A stretch of 64,000 nt of DNA, taken from the NCBI GenBank assembly GCA_019694875.1, contig JAIBBC010000002.1, positions 186,001-250,000 of the forward strand, given 5' to 3'. The DNA is from Cyclobacteriaceae bacterium (GTDB lineage: Bacteria > Bacteroidota > Bacteroidia > Cytophagales > Cyclobacteriaceae). Both the position numbers and the translations under genes were made by a program. Positions 10,801 through 17,894 of the stretch are shown here, piece after piece. Position 1 is the stretch's first letter; each line of letters begins with the position of its first letter. Below the pieces are notes generated by a model. That model was not told the origin of the DNA. It saw only the letters and a list, made by a program, of their open reading frames with translations, and ran no database searches.

Positions 10801-13800
10801 TGCTGCGCTGGGAACGAAACGGAACAAACCTGTACCTCAAACGCAACGGAACTACGGTTTATACTTTTACCGGGGTTACGACAGCTGCTTTAATGGCCGA
10901 TGTATCATTCTATACATTAAACGGAAGCATTGCCAACGTTGCAGCATCATTTGCAGCAACTTCCCATAGCGTTACGCGCTCGTTCACGTACGACCATGCC
11001 GGCCGGTTACTCAAAGTATGGCATCGCCTCGACAGTGAAGATTCGGTGTTGCTGGTAAAGAATGAATATAACGAATTGGGTCAGCTGATCGATAAAAAAC
11101 TATACAGCAAAAATGGAACAACGTTCAAGCAGTCGGTAGACTACGCCTACAACATCCGGGGCTGGCTTACAAAAATGAATGAAAGCGACTTGAGCGCAAC
11201 GGATGCCGATGCAGGCCGCGACCTGTTCGGGATGCAGCTTGGGTATAATGATGACCTGAGCATATCAAACACACCGTTGTACAACGGCAACATCAGCGGC
11301 ATAAAATGGAGCCGCAACCTCGCGCTGAGCGACACTACCCAGAATGCATACGTGTATACCTACGATCCGATGAACCGGATCAAGACCTCGGCCTTTAAAG
11401 AGAAGATCGTTTCTTCGTGGAGCGCACTTGCCAATTATGGCTACGGTGAGACCGGGTTTAATTACGATTTGAATGGAAACATCCTCGCCCTCAAGCGCAA
11501 CGACAGGAGGCCATCCGCGCAAGGTTTGATGGATGACCTTACCTACGACTACGGTACAGGCGCAGCGCAAAGCAATAAACTGCTTACCGTTACCGATGCG
11601 GGCGACAAAACAAAAGGATTTGTTGACGGCCCCGCTACCGGTTCAACGCTGACCGACTATGCCTACGATGCGAATGGCAACCTCGTGTGGGACCGGAACA
11701 AAGGCGGCACGGAAATTCTTACCAATGGCAGCTTCGACAATGGCAGCACCGGCTGGACGCTCACCAACAGTGCACGGTTAACGTTTATAAACGGTGAAGT
11801 ACAAATTGCTTCGGGTGCAGCAAACTCAACCCTTACCCAAACCAATCCGGCAACCAATAAACCCTTTCTGGTAACCATTGAAGTTGAACGCACTGCAGGC
11901 ACATTGATTGTTTACCTGGGCGGGCAGAATACCAGCATCACAGCCAGCGGTACGTACATGCTCAACGTTACGTCCAGCGGAAACTCCAACCTCGTACTGA
12001 CTGCTCAAGGCACCTTTGTGGGCAAAATCAAAAATGTTTCGGTGAAGGGCCAAACCATTATCACATACAACTTCCTGAACCTGCCGGAAATTGTAACCAG
12101 GCCGGGCGACAAACAGCTGCAGTACATCTACGATGCGAGCGGCCGCAAACTGCGGCAGGAGGTGAGCAAGAATGGTGTGATGGAAAAAACCACCGACTAT
12201 GCCGGGGAGTACATCTATGAAAACGACACACTGCGCTTTATTAACCATGAAGAAGGAAGAATAGTCCCCAGTCTGAGCGGAGCCGAAGATTGGGAGTACC
12301 AATATCACCTGAAAGATCACTTGGGCAACGTGCGGATGACGTTTACCTCCAAACGTGTGGTTGACAACCCGGTGGCCACGATGGAAACCGCCAACGCTGC
12401 CGCTGAACACAGCGAATTCCTGTATTACGATGAAGCGGTGAAAATCAATTCCACGTTATTCGACCATACCAACAGCGGGGCAACCAATTATGCCACGCGG
12501 TTAACCGGTTCTGCTACAGAACGGTACGGGCTCGCCAAATCGTTAAGTGTAATGCCAGGCGATACGTTGAACGTTTCAGTATTTGCCAAGTACCTCGATA
12601 CGAACAACGGCAACTGGACAACCGCATTGACAAACTTTATGGCTGCGATCGCCAACAACACGGCACCCGGTGGCACATTTGTGGATGGAGGGGCAACAGG
12701 AAGTACGGGCGGAGCAACACCTTCGTATGCCAGTGTGCTGAACAAGGCGAGCGAAACCGGAACGGCCCCGAAGGCCTACCTGAATTATCTTGTTTTTGAT
12801 CGGGATTTCCACCGGATAGACGGAGGCTTTGTTCGAATGACTACCGCGGCCCGCGAATACGGCCAGGATTGTGCGCATGAACAACTCAGCAAGCAACTGA
12901 TCATAAAAAAAGCGGGATATGTGTATCTTTATCTCAGCAACGACAATGCTGCGTTAGGCGGCAATGCCATTGAGGTGTTCTTTGATGATTTTACGGTACA
13001 GCACATCAAGTCTCCGGTTGTACAGCAGGATGATTATTATGCGTTTGGGTTAGAGTTCAATTCTTACCAGCGTGAGAATGCTGCTAAAAACAATTACCTA
13101 TACAATGGCAAAGAAAAGCAAGACGAGCTTGACTTAGGGTGGCTGGATTATGGGGCGAGGATGCTAGACAGAAGTATAGCTCGTTGGATGGTTATAGACG
13201 AGAAAGCTTATAAATATTTCCAGTTTAGTCCGTATAACTATGTGCTTAATTGTCCACTAATTTTTAAAGATCCTGACGGAAAAGAAATTTATTTTGTTAC
13301 CACTAGCGGCGCAGTAATAGAAGCAACGAAAGAGAACTTGCAAAATACTGAAATTGCGGGGGCATATAATGCCATGGTTTCGACGAAATCTGGCCGGGAA
13401 GTTTGGGATTCTTATGCATCCAATGATAAAAAAGATGTTTATATATCACTGTCGGACAAGCATACTTATACGGGCGGTATGACGTTTAATGGGAATGTTG
13501 CAGCAGAAGATGTGACTACAAGTGGTGTTATAAAAGTGCGAGGATTTGAGGTTTTTAATGGAGTTGACTTTTCAAAGTCAAAGGGAAAAAAAGTTGCATT
13601 AATTTCTCTTGATTCAAAGACTTTTAAGAGAAATGCAACTGGGATGGACTTGGTCGATCAAGCAGAAATGTTAAATCATGAAATGAATGCACATATTAAG
13701 ATAAAAGATCAGCAAAGAGAAGATGGTAAGAACTATAGTAGTGATGCAAACCACAAAGAATATGGTACGGAAGTAGCTGTAACAAATATGCCGAGCAACT

Positions 13801-13931
13801 CACTTGATCCAGAAAGTGCTATGGGAAAATTTTTGACCGAGCTTGTTAATTCAAAGGAAATTAATCTCACTAAAGAGCAGAAGGATATAGTCAGGAGTCT
13901 TTTTAAAAAGGAGAAAGATGAAAAAAAGTAA
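7839..13931 (+). CDS. Exported Rhs-repeat polymorphic toxin with HExxxH-containing C-terminal domain
   Basis: 2030 aa. Signal peptide at 1-19 (IAAIFVIITSHSMAE), Ig-like domains (about 190-350), then a DUF6443-like segment (about 355-480; QSIQYFDGLGAPMQTV), which is common at the front of Bacteroidota Rhs proteins. A long YD-repeat shell follows. It is interrupted by two beta-sandwich-like inserts: about 880-1040, and about 1292-1405 starting ILTNGSFDNGSTGWTL, which is carbohydrate-binding-module-like. The Rhs core (about 1484-1813) has YHLKDHLGNVRMTF and NNYLYNGKEKQDELDLGWLD. The last 215 residues are a separate toxin-like domain with LNHEMNAHI (HExxxH) and SDANHKEYG, perhaps a divergent metallopeptidase. 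The tail is AT-rich compared with the shell and overlaps its immunity gene by 14 bp. Confidence 0.88.
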   Translation: MRKIFIAAIFVIITSHSMAEDTCTPDYWTGPSSSYTGVTDTYTFDNGNVYLDVTWYVSKGTVVSTSQSGTAYSVQIQWNAAGTGTIEIDYDIDIPIQYGTKNVSIQGLSAPSTSFTQSYPSCGSTTVTRNSNPGAGVTWYWQTNSTGTETTNSASSVTVSSAAAMYLRARMNTSPFAWSTATSTGSVTIQTPPSAPATSSEGHIISNTGGVVPVSVSTVAGITTYKWYNSATGGSLVSGSPTTNTYSPTIQSTQNYYVEAVNGPCPSTTRKLVTAYVHPKAMISSNDGTVNMGAQAVLDVSNYTYDTYQWINNTTHAPVSGATSSTFTTNATGNYVVRVTKGNAPADTSQVFSVTQGLDGLNMNYIISNTILKKGVVSNNDVAGLMVQDKTQSIQYFDGLGAPMQTVITQGSPLKKDIVQETVYDGFGREYRKYLPVVVNKNSGWYKPGILNAQGAYSSIAADFYQNNASSGIAQDAVPYTQTIFESSPAARPLKDFGTGSAWTINNKSVKYAYRVNTHSTSANDTAEKVIAWKINNNRPERRAALTGYIAANGFYTNGQLVIKVVKDEQGNAVREYTNKQGQIILKKVQAIVTDSSNLNSTSGWASTYYVYDHVGNLRFVLPPELSKIAHTSDTAVMNSTRLANWAFQYTYDARKRMATKQVPGAGAVYMVYDNRDRLVASQDANQRSTANKYWSFTKYDQLNRPVLTGIKDTTAALTQEQMQAAVDAHYAKAWAKLYETYVGTATGNMHGYSNKSYPVLTGPTTTNDKDRYLSVTYYDNYNYKAMLADSNRYTFSNNHLAGQEPSYFKRLTGQVTGTKVKVLDGGVTGNYTWLTTVNYYDNDYRVIQTVSDNYKAGTDLITNRYDFTGKVLKSKATHATYDVRWKDLVGVTLQGNRIYRSATSASWGTSGAASIEQLGASQNGWVEVNVTDNTSQRMFGLSDSNPDAGINNLDYAVYMDGSVLRVYKNGALAPSGNLAGATVKGELLRWERNGTNLYLKRNGTTVYTFTGVTTAALMADVSFYTLNGSIANVAASFAATSHSVTRSFTYDHAGRLLKVWHRLDSEDSVLLVKNEYNELGQLIDKKLYSKNGTTFKQSVDYAYNIRGWLTKMNESDLSATDADAGRDLFGMQLGYNDDLSISNTPLYNGNISGIKWSRNLALSDTTQNAYVYTYDPMNRIKTSAFKEKIVSSWSALANYGYGETGFNYDLNGNILALKRNDRRPSAQGLMDDLTYDYGTGAAQSNKLLTVTDAGDKTKGFVDGPATGSTLTDYAYDANGNLVWDRNKGGTEILTNGSFDNGSTGWTLTNSARLTFINGEVQIASGAANSTLTQTNPATNKPFLVTIEVERTAGTLIVYLGGQNTSITASGTYMLNVTSSGNSNLVLTAQGTFVGKIKNVSVKGQTIITYNFLNLPEIVTRPGDKQLQYIYDASGRKLRQEVSKNGVMEKTTDYAGEYIYENDTLRFINHEEGRIVPSLSGAEDWEYQYHLKDHLGNVRMTFTSKRVVDNPVATMETANAAAEHSEFLYYDEAVKINSTLFDHTNSGATNYATRLTGSATERYGLAKSLSVMPGDTLNVSVFAKYLDTNNGNWTTALTNFMAAIANNTAPGGTFVDGGATGSTGGATPSYASVLNKASETGTAPKAYLNYLVFDRDFHRIDGGFVRMTTAAREYGQDCAHEQLSKQLIIKKAGYVYLYLSNDNAALGGNAIEVFFDDFTVQHIKSPVVQQDDYYAFGLEFNSYQRENAAKNNYLYNGKEKQDELDLGWLDYGARMLDRSIARWMVIDEKAYKYFQFSPYNYVLNCPLIFKDPDGKEIYFVTTSGAVIEATKENLQNTEIAGAYNAMVSTKSGREVWDSYASNDKKDVYISLSDKHTYTGGMTFNGNVAAEDVTTSGVIKVRGFEVFNGVDFSKSKGKKVALISLDSKTFKRNATGMDLVDQAEMLNHEMNAHIKIKDQQREDGKNYSSDANHKEYGTEVAVTNMPSNSLDPESAMGKFLTELVNSKEINLTKEQKDIVRSLFKKEKDEKK
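12920..13163 (+). repeat. Rhs core-end repeat, copy 1 (inside full-length gene)
   Basis: This 244-bp block, from TGTGTATCTTTATCTCAGC to GCGAGGATG, recurs without indels at 14845-15088 (constant offset 1925) and, from 12955 onward, at 16336-16544 (constant offset 3381). The copies are about 90% alike by eye. Similarity to the other copies stops abruptly after 13163, where the toxin-specific sequence of this gene begins. The block is probably the homology used to exchange toxin tips. Confidence 0.88.
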
Positions 13932-14490
13932 AATTTTTGCCCTTATAATTGCATGTTTTGCGTCTTATTCATGTAATAAGTTGATGTTTTTTGACAAACC
14001 GTTTCAGAATACCTTATTGTGCGATACGATCTACTCTGATGATTTTAATGGTGGAAAAAAAATATTGTATATTTTTCAGAATATTGCTGATAAAAAGGTC
14101 AGCCATTTAGGTATTACTTATTATCAATATAGATTATCTCCAGCAGAGGATTCTGAGCCAATTCTCCTGTCATTTAGAGATAACCGAATTTATATTACCC
14201 CCTTTGATGTTTTTTTAAAAGACACCAAATTTGAAGAAGAATTACTGATTGATTTTTCGGCAAAGGCCGGCTCAGTCTGGGATGTTTACGGGGGTGGTCT
14301 ATTGGGCAACTCAAGATTTAGATTGGATTCTATAAACGAGCAACAAGAGATTTATTATTTATCTAGCTCGAGGCTCATAGACATATCTGACGAATTGGCT
14401 GCATATAAACTGGCAATTTCAAAATCTGCTGGTGTAACGGAGATTTTTGTAACTTTTCTAGGAGACTCTACTTCTTGTAGATGTAGATAA
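13918..14490 (+). CDS. Lipoprotein, putative immunity protein for the Rhs toxin
   Basis: 190 aa starting 14 bp inside the toxin gene. The N-terminus is a lipoprotein signal (KKSKIFALIIACFASYSC) with the lipobox cysteine near residue 19, so the protein is probably anchored facing the periplasm. The mature part has no recognised family. Its base composition is strongly AT-rich, like the toxin tail and unlike the Rhs shell. A small gene overlapping the 3' end of a polymorphic toxin is the standard place for the cognate immunity gene. A periplasmic location would fit a toxin that acts in, or passes through, the periplasm. The immunity role is inferred from position. Confidence 0.65.
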   Translation: MKKSKIFALIIACFASYSCNKLMFFDKPFQNTLLCDTIYSDDFNGGKKILYIFQNIADKKVSHLGITYYQYRLSPAEDSEPILLSFRDNRIYITPFDVFLKDTKFEEELLIDFSAKAGSVWDVYGGGLLGNSRFRLDSINEQQEIYYLSSSRLIDISDELAAYKLAISKSAGVTEIFVTFLGDSTSCRCR

Positions 14491-14844
14491 ATTGATAGAA
14501 AAGGTAGTGCACCAGATTATCAGTTGTAACCTATTGGCGAATCTAATTTGTTGATTATCAGCGTTTCGAGCATATTGATTGACCTTATGCTGGCGGATAC
14601 CAATAACGGTTATTTACTTTTTACACCCGCTATAAGCGAAATAATGAGGTTTTCGCAACCTTCGTGCAACAGATTATCAGATGGATTGGCGGTATTGTCA
14701 GCACGCCTGGCAACGCTCTAGTGCGTTGGCCCGGCCGAAGCGCGGGGGTGCGAGCGCATGTGGGTAGGAGCATGCTTCGGCCTAGATTTTTTTTGCTTAC
14801 TTTTTTGCAGCGATGGCAAAAAAGTGAGGCCTAGCGCAGCGGCT
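14491..14844. repeat. Gene-free spacer with hairpins between Rhs cassettes
   Basis: No gene is visible. From 5' to 3' it holds spacer repeat copy A (14509-14555); AGGTT-TTCGC-AACCT, a small hairpin matched at 19125-19139; CAACGC/GCGTTG (14711-14728); GGCCGAAGC/GCTTCGGCC (14733-14782) followed by a run of eight T; and an imperfect 13-14-bp hairpin around GCTTACTTTTTTGC (14795-14830). The GGCCGAAGC hairpin plus T-run could end transcription from the immunity gene, although its loop is long. The cassette homology begins right after this spacer. Confidence 0.6.
14509..14555 (+). repeat. Spacer repeat, copy A
   Basis: A 47-bp block beginning GCACCAGATTATCAGTT and ending TTTGTTGAT. It lies directly downstream of the first immunity gene. 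Related blocks sit at 17726-17770 and 18977-19023. The copies share a core CCAGAnTATCAGTT, a CCTAT and a final TTGTTGAT at nearly identical spacing but differ elsewhere, so they are old copies. Confidence 0.6.
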
Positions 14845-15088
14845 TGTGTATCTTTATCTCAGCAACGACAATGCTGCGTTAGGCGGCAATGCCGTTGAGG
14901 TGTTCCTTGATGATTTTACGGTGGAGCATATAAAATCCCCCGTAGTACAGCAGGATGATTATTATGCGTTTGGTTTGGAGTTCAACTCTTACCAAAGAGA
15001 GAATGCTACCAAAAACAACTACTTATACAACGGCAAAGAAAAGCAGGACGAGCTTGACCTGGGTTGGTTGGATTATGGTGCGAGGATG
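14845..15088 (+). repeat. Rhs core-end repeat, copy 2
   Basis: Aligned copy of 12920-13163 with no gaps. It encodes the same end of the Rhs core (QQDDYYAFGLEFNSYQREN, NGKEKQDELDLGWLDYGARM). Similarity to copy 3 runs further, through MYMADIGRW to about 15126, than similarity to copy 1. Confidence 0.88.
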
Positions 15089-15949
15089 TACATGGCGGAT
15101 ATTGGCAGGTGGGTGGTAATAGATCCTAAAGCTGAATTACTGGAGATGTCTTCGTCTTACGTGTATTCACTAAACTGCCCAGTTAATTTTATCGATCGCG
15201 ATGGAGAACTTCCAATTTTTATAAACGGACGAGTGAGTAAGGATAGTGAAAGAGGCTCAAGTAGCTACTGGGATGCGGAGTTGCTCAAAACAATTGCAAG
15301 TTCTGGCATACCTAATCCTGGCGGTACTATAATGTACGTCGACGGTGATAGAGGGGTTTTTCCAAATTTACATGAGCAAGATGGATGGGAGTTCAACAAT
15401 CTAAATTCGTTGTCTAGTCGTCACCGAACATTGGCCGGGAGGAAAGCCGCCAAGTTAGACTTTGCGGGAATCCTTGAACAACTTGAAAGGGATCCTAAAA
15501 CTGGTAAAATAACCGAGAAGATTCAAATATATACACATAGCCGAGGAGGAGCTTTCGGTGTTGGATATACTGAAGAACTTCTTAAAATGATAAAAGAAAA
15601 TGCCGGTCAATTTGCAAATCCTGATGATGTCATAGAGTTTATTTACAACATGGCACCTCATCAATCCAGAAATTTAACAGCTCCCGATGGCACTAATAGC
15701 TATTCACATGATCACAACAGGGATAAGTTTTCTGACAATGATATGAAGGGATTGAAGGCTGCGTTTTCTTCATCTGAAAAAAGTGGAGGTATTGTGGGAG
15801 CTCATTCTACGTCTTCATTTGTTAAGGATGTTAAATCTTTCTTGAAGGCCTTTGGTGAAACGAAGGGAAAGGATAACAAGAAACTTATCAAATCATTCGT
15901 AAATAAAATGAAACGAGACTATAACGTAGATGTAACTGTAAAACAATGA
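14846..15949 (+). CDS. Orphan Rhs tip cassette with lipase-like toxin domain (THSRGG)
   Basis: 367 codons from a GTG at 14846, with no signal peptide or convincing ribosome-binding site, so it is probably silent until recombined onto the full Rhs gene. Residues 1-95 repeat the Rhs core end (DYYAFGLEFNSYQREN, MYMADIGRWVVIDPKAE). A new domain follows from about residue 110. It contains IQIYTHSRGGAFGVGY, a nucleophile elbow of the alpha/beta-hydrolase type (T-H-S-R-G instead of G-x-S-x-G), and later EFIYNMAPHQSRN. A lipase or esterase toxin is the best guess. The 3' end overlaps a three-TM protein by 4 bp, the expected immunity position. Confidence 0.7.
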   Translation: MYLYLSNDNAALGGNAVEVFLDDFTVEHIKSPVVQQDDYYAFGLEFNSYQRENATKNNYLYNGKEKQDELDLGWLDYGARMYMADIGRWVVIDPKAELLEMSSSYVYSLNCPVNFIDRDGELPIFINGRVSKDSERGSSSYWDAELLKTIASSGIPNPGGTIMYVDGDRGVFPNLHEQDGWEFNNLNSLSSRHRTLAGRKAAKLDFAGILEQLERDPKTGKITEKIQIYTHSRGGAFGVGYTEELLKMIKENAGQFANPDDVIEFIYNMAPHQSRNLTAPDGTNSYSHDHNRDKFSDNDMKGLKAAFSSSEKSGGIVGAHSTSSFVKDVKSFLKAFGETKGKDNKKLIKSFVNKMKRDYNVDVTVKQ

Positions 15950-16215
15950 AGGAGATTAGATTAGTAGTTTTCAACTTAGTAGTATTTTTGATGGCTCAGT
16001 TAGGGGCTATTTTAGTTGCGTTCTTGACGGGTTTGGCATCAAGTGATAAATACATTCTAGAGCAGTGGATTGTTTACTACTTTTTTTGTGTACTGCACAT
16101 AATTTTTAATTATTTTTTGATTTGTTCAAATGAGTCAAGGTTGAGAAGGATAGTGGTAAGTGCAATTATTTGCTCTCTATGGATAGCTGTAGGTTGGTTC
16201 ATAGCATATGATTAG
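15946..16215 (+). CDS. Small membrane protein, putative immunity for the lipase-like cassette
   Basis: 89 aa with three predicted membrane helices (about 7-29, 38-57, 66-86) and little outside the bilayer. The ATG overlaps the toxin stop (ATGA), with GAAGG close upstream of or inside the junction. It is very AT-rich. Integral-membrane immunity proteins are typical against toxins that attack the membrane, which agrees with a lipase-like partner. No family is recognised; the role is inferred from gene order and topology. Confidence 0.6.
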   Translation: MKEIRLVVFNLVVFLMAQLGAILVAFLTGLASSDKYILEQWIVYYFFCVLHIIFNYFLICSNESRLRRIVVSAIICSLWIAVGWFIAYD

Positions 16216-16335
16216 ACTACCTCTAAACTGTAGTTGATGATACTTTATCCAGTGGCGTTAAACCCAATCAGTCGCTTAACAAAATTCTCTAAATTCTTGC
16301 TATCTTAGGTTGATGTCCGATTTGCGTAAGGCTAA

Positions 16336-16582
16336 TAGGCGGCAATGCCATTGAGGTGTTCTTTGATGATTTTACGGTGGAGCATATCAAGTCTCCGGTA
16401 GTACAGCAGGATGATTACTACGCGTTTGGTTTAGAGTTTAATTCTTACCAGCGCGAGCATGCTGCTAAAAATAATTACCTATACAACGGCAAAGAAAAGC
16501 AAGACGAGCTTGACTTAGGTTGGTTGGATTATGGTGTGAGGATGTACATGGCGGATATTGGAAGGTGGGGAGTGATTGATCC
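16336..16582 (+). repeat. Rhs core-end repeat, copy 3
   Basis: Aligned copy of 12955-13163 that continues as far as GATTGATCCT, matching copy 2 across the MYMADIGRW codons. Its left edge is about 35 bp shorter than that of copies 1 and 2, so this cassette was cut or deleted at a different point. Confidence 0.85.
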
Positions 16583-17294
16583 TTCTGCGGACAAAATGCT
16601 GGCTTGGTCTCCATTTAACTATGTGTTCAATAATCCAACAAGGTTTGTAGATCCAGATGGTAGAGATCCTCGTGAGGGTAATGACGTTTTGCGAATAGAT
16701 TTTGATCGTATGAGAGTTGTTGATTTGCATGGGTATACCGGAGGAGCCACCAGGTATGATCCAGAACTATTTAAATCTGCAACCCGAGAACATTTCGACA
16801 AAACTATGACCAGTCCGGGCGCAATTGGAAGCACAGCTAAATGGCTTCAATATGCAAATAGAGCTTACAAAGCATACGATGCGATAGATGACGCGATAGG
16901 CGGTAAGAATGGTTCGATTGATCAAGCAAGCAATGCATATACTTGGCAATCAGCTGCGTCTTCAAAAAATGGATATTCGTTTGGTGAATTTACCGCAGAT
17001 AATAAAGTAAAAATAAGACATGTGCATGATTATACTGATAAGCTAGGAAAGGGTTTTGATAATATGATTGATGTTATTACAACCTTTGAGAAGAATGAAG
17101 ACGGGGAGTACAAGGCCAAATCAATGGATTATTATAAATATTCAGTGCAAAAAAACGAAAACGGTGAGGAGGTACGCGTAGGACAAAAGATTACGTTAAC
17201 CTTTGGCAAAGGAATAACGTACATTGGAGAGGAATTCATTCTTAAACCGAATCTTAAAAAACCAAAGAAGAAAGATGAAGATAATAAGAAATAG
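16356..17294 (+). CDS. Orphan Rhs tip cassette with unrecognised toxin domain
   Basis: 312 codons from a GTG at 16356; no signal peptide. Residues 1-90 repeat the Rhs core end (FDDFTVEHIKSPVVQQDDYY, MYMADIGRWGVIDPSADKML, NPTRFVDPDGRDPRE). The remaining 220 residues are specific: LRIDFDRMRVVDLHGYTGG, then an alpha-helical part (WLQYANRAYKAYDAIDDAI) and a lysine-rich C-terminus (KKPKKKDEDNKK). The basic tail would suit a nucleic-acid target, but I see no nuclease motif. It overlaps a lipoprotein gene by 20 bp. Like the preceding cassette it is probably not exported on its own. Confidence 0.65.
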   Translation: MFFDDFTVEHIKSPVVQQDDYYAFGLEFNSYQREHAAKNNYLYNGKEKQDELDLGWLDYGVRMYMADIGRWGVIDPSADKMLAWSPFNYVFNNPTRFVDPDGRDPREGNDVLRIDFDRMRVVDLHGYTGGATRYDPELFKSATREHFDKTMTSPGAIGSTAKWLQYANRAYKAYDAIDDAIGGKNGSIDQASNAYTWQSAASSKNGYSFGEFTADNKVKIRHVHDYTDKLGKGFDNMIDVITTFEKNEDGEYKAKSMDYYKYSVQKNENGEEVRVGQKITLTFGKGITYIGEEFILKPNLKKPKKKDEDNKK

Positions 17295-17703
17295 TTGCTC
17301 TGTTGTGTTAGGTCTAGTTGTTTTGATTTGCTTTGGATGTAAACCAAATAAAAAGACTTTTGAGGATCAGATCAGCACCTTCTCTACTGAGAGTGATTCC
17401 GCTCTTTACTCCTATTTGAAAAAGAAGATGTCAAAGCAGCATTTAGACTCATTATGTGCCTTACAAGGAAAAGTTGTTTATGACATAACACTGATGATCG
17501 AAGAGAATTCGGTTAAGGATGTTTATTTGAACGTGGGGTATGTATTGAGTGAGAATGGTGATTTGTTAAGTGGAGAAAAGGAATTTAAAGCTTTAGAGGC
17601 TATATTAAAAGAATCTACTCTCAAGCAATTTCCGACGTATTCAAAAACGGAGGAGGGTAATTTCGGCTTAAGAATTGATTTTAGTAATGTGTGCAAAAAT
17701 TAA
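17275..17703 (+). CDS. Lipoprotein, putative immunity for the third Rhs cassette
   Basis: 142 aa from the ATG at 17275, chosen because it gives a lipoprotein signal (SVVLGLVVLICFGC) and is preceded by AAGAAGAAAG. An upstream in-frame ATG at 17224 would add 17 charged residues in front of the signal. The mature region is about 120 residues of mixed helix and strand with no known motif. It starts 20 bp before the cassette stop. The AT-rich composition matches the toxin domain. Assigned as immunity by position. Confidence 0.6.
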   Translation: MKIIRNSCSVVLGLVVLICFGCKPNKKTFEDQISTFSTESDSALYSYLKKKMSKQHLDSLCALQGKVVYDITLMIEENSVKDVYLNVGYVLSENGDLLSGEKEFKALEAILKESTLKQFPTYSKTEEGNFGLRIDFSNVCKN

Positions 17704-17894
17704 TTCTTTCGGTAGGCAGGGTTGTGAACCAGAATATCAGTTACAACCTATGCTACCTTAACTTGTTGATTCTCCAATACTCCAAAGGTCGATTTGAGAC
17801 GGCAATAATTTATTTTAATAGAACTTTAACGCTAGACCCTAATCATGAAAAATGCAAGGAGTTGCTTCAGTTTTGTCTTGATCAACGAAAATGA
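17691..17894 (+). pseudogene. Remnant of a TPR-like protein fused to spacer repeat
   Basis: A 67-codon frame from a GTG that overlaps the previous gene by 13 bp. Its first part reads through spacer repeat copy B and is unlikely to be real protein. The second half (KGRFETAIIYFNRTLTLDPN, then KCKELLQFCLDQ) looks like one tetratricopeptide unit. I read this as the surviving 3' end of a TPR-type gene, perhaps an earlier immunity gene, left after recombination. It shares an ATGA overlap with the next gene, so the original gene pair order is kept. Confidence 0.4.
17726..17770 (+). repeat. Spacer repeat, copy B
   Basis: Starts GAACCAGAATATCAGTT and ends CTTGTTGAT, matching copies A and C in order and spacing (45 against 47 bp). 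It lies just after the third cassette's lipoprotein gene and before the TPR remnant, again marking a cassette boundary. Confidence 0.55.
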
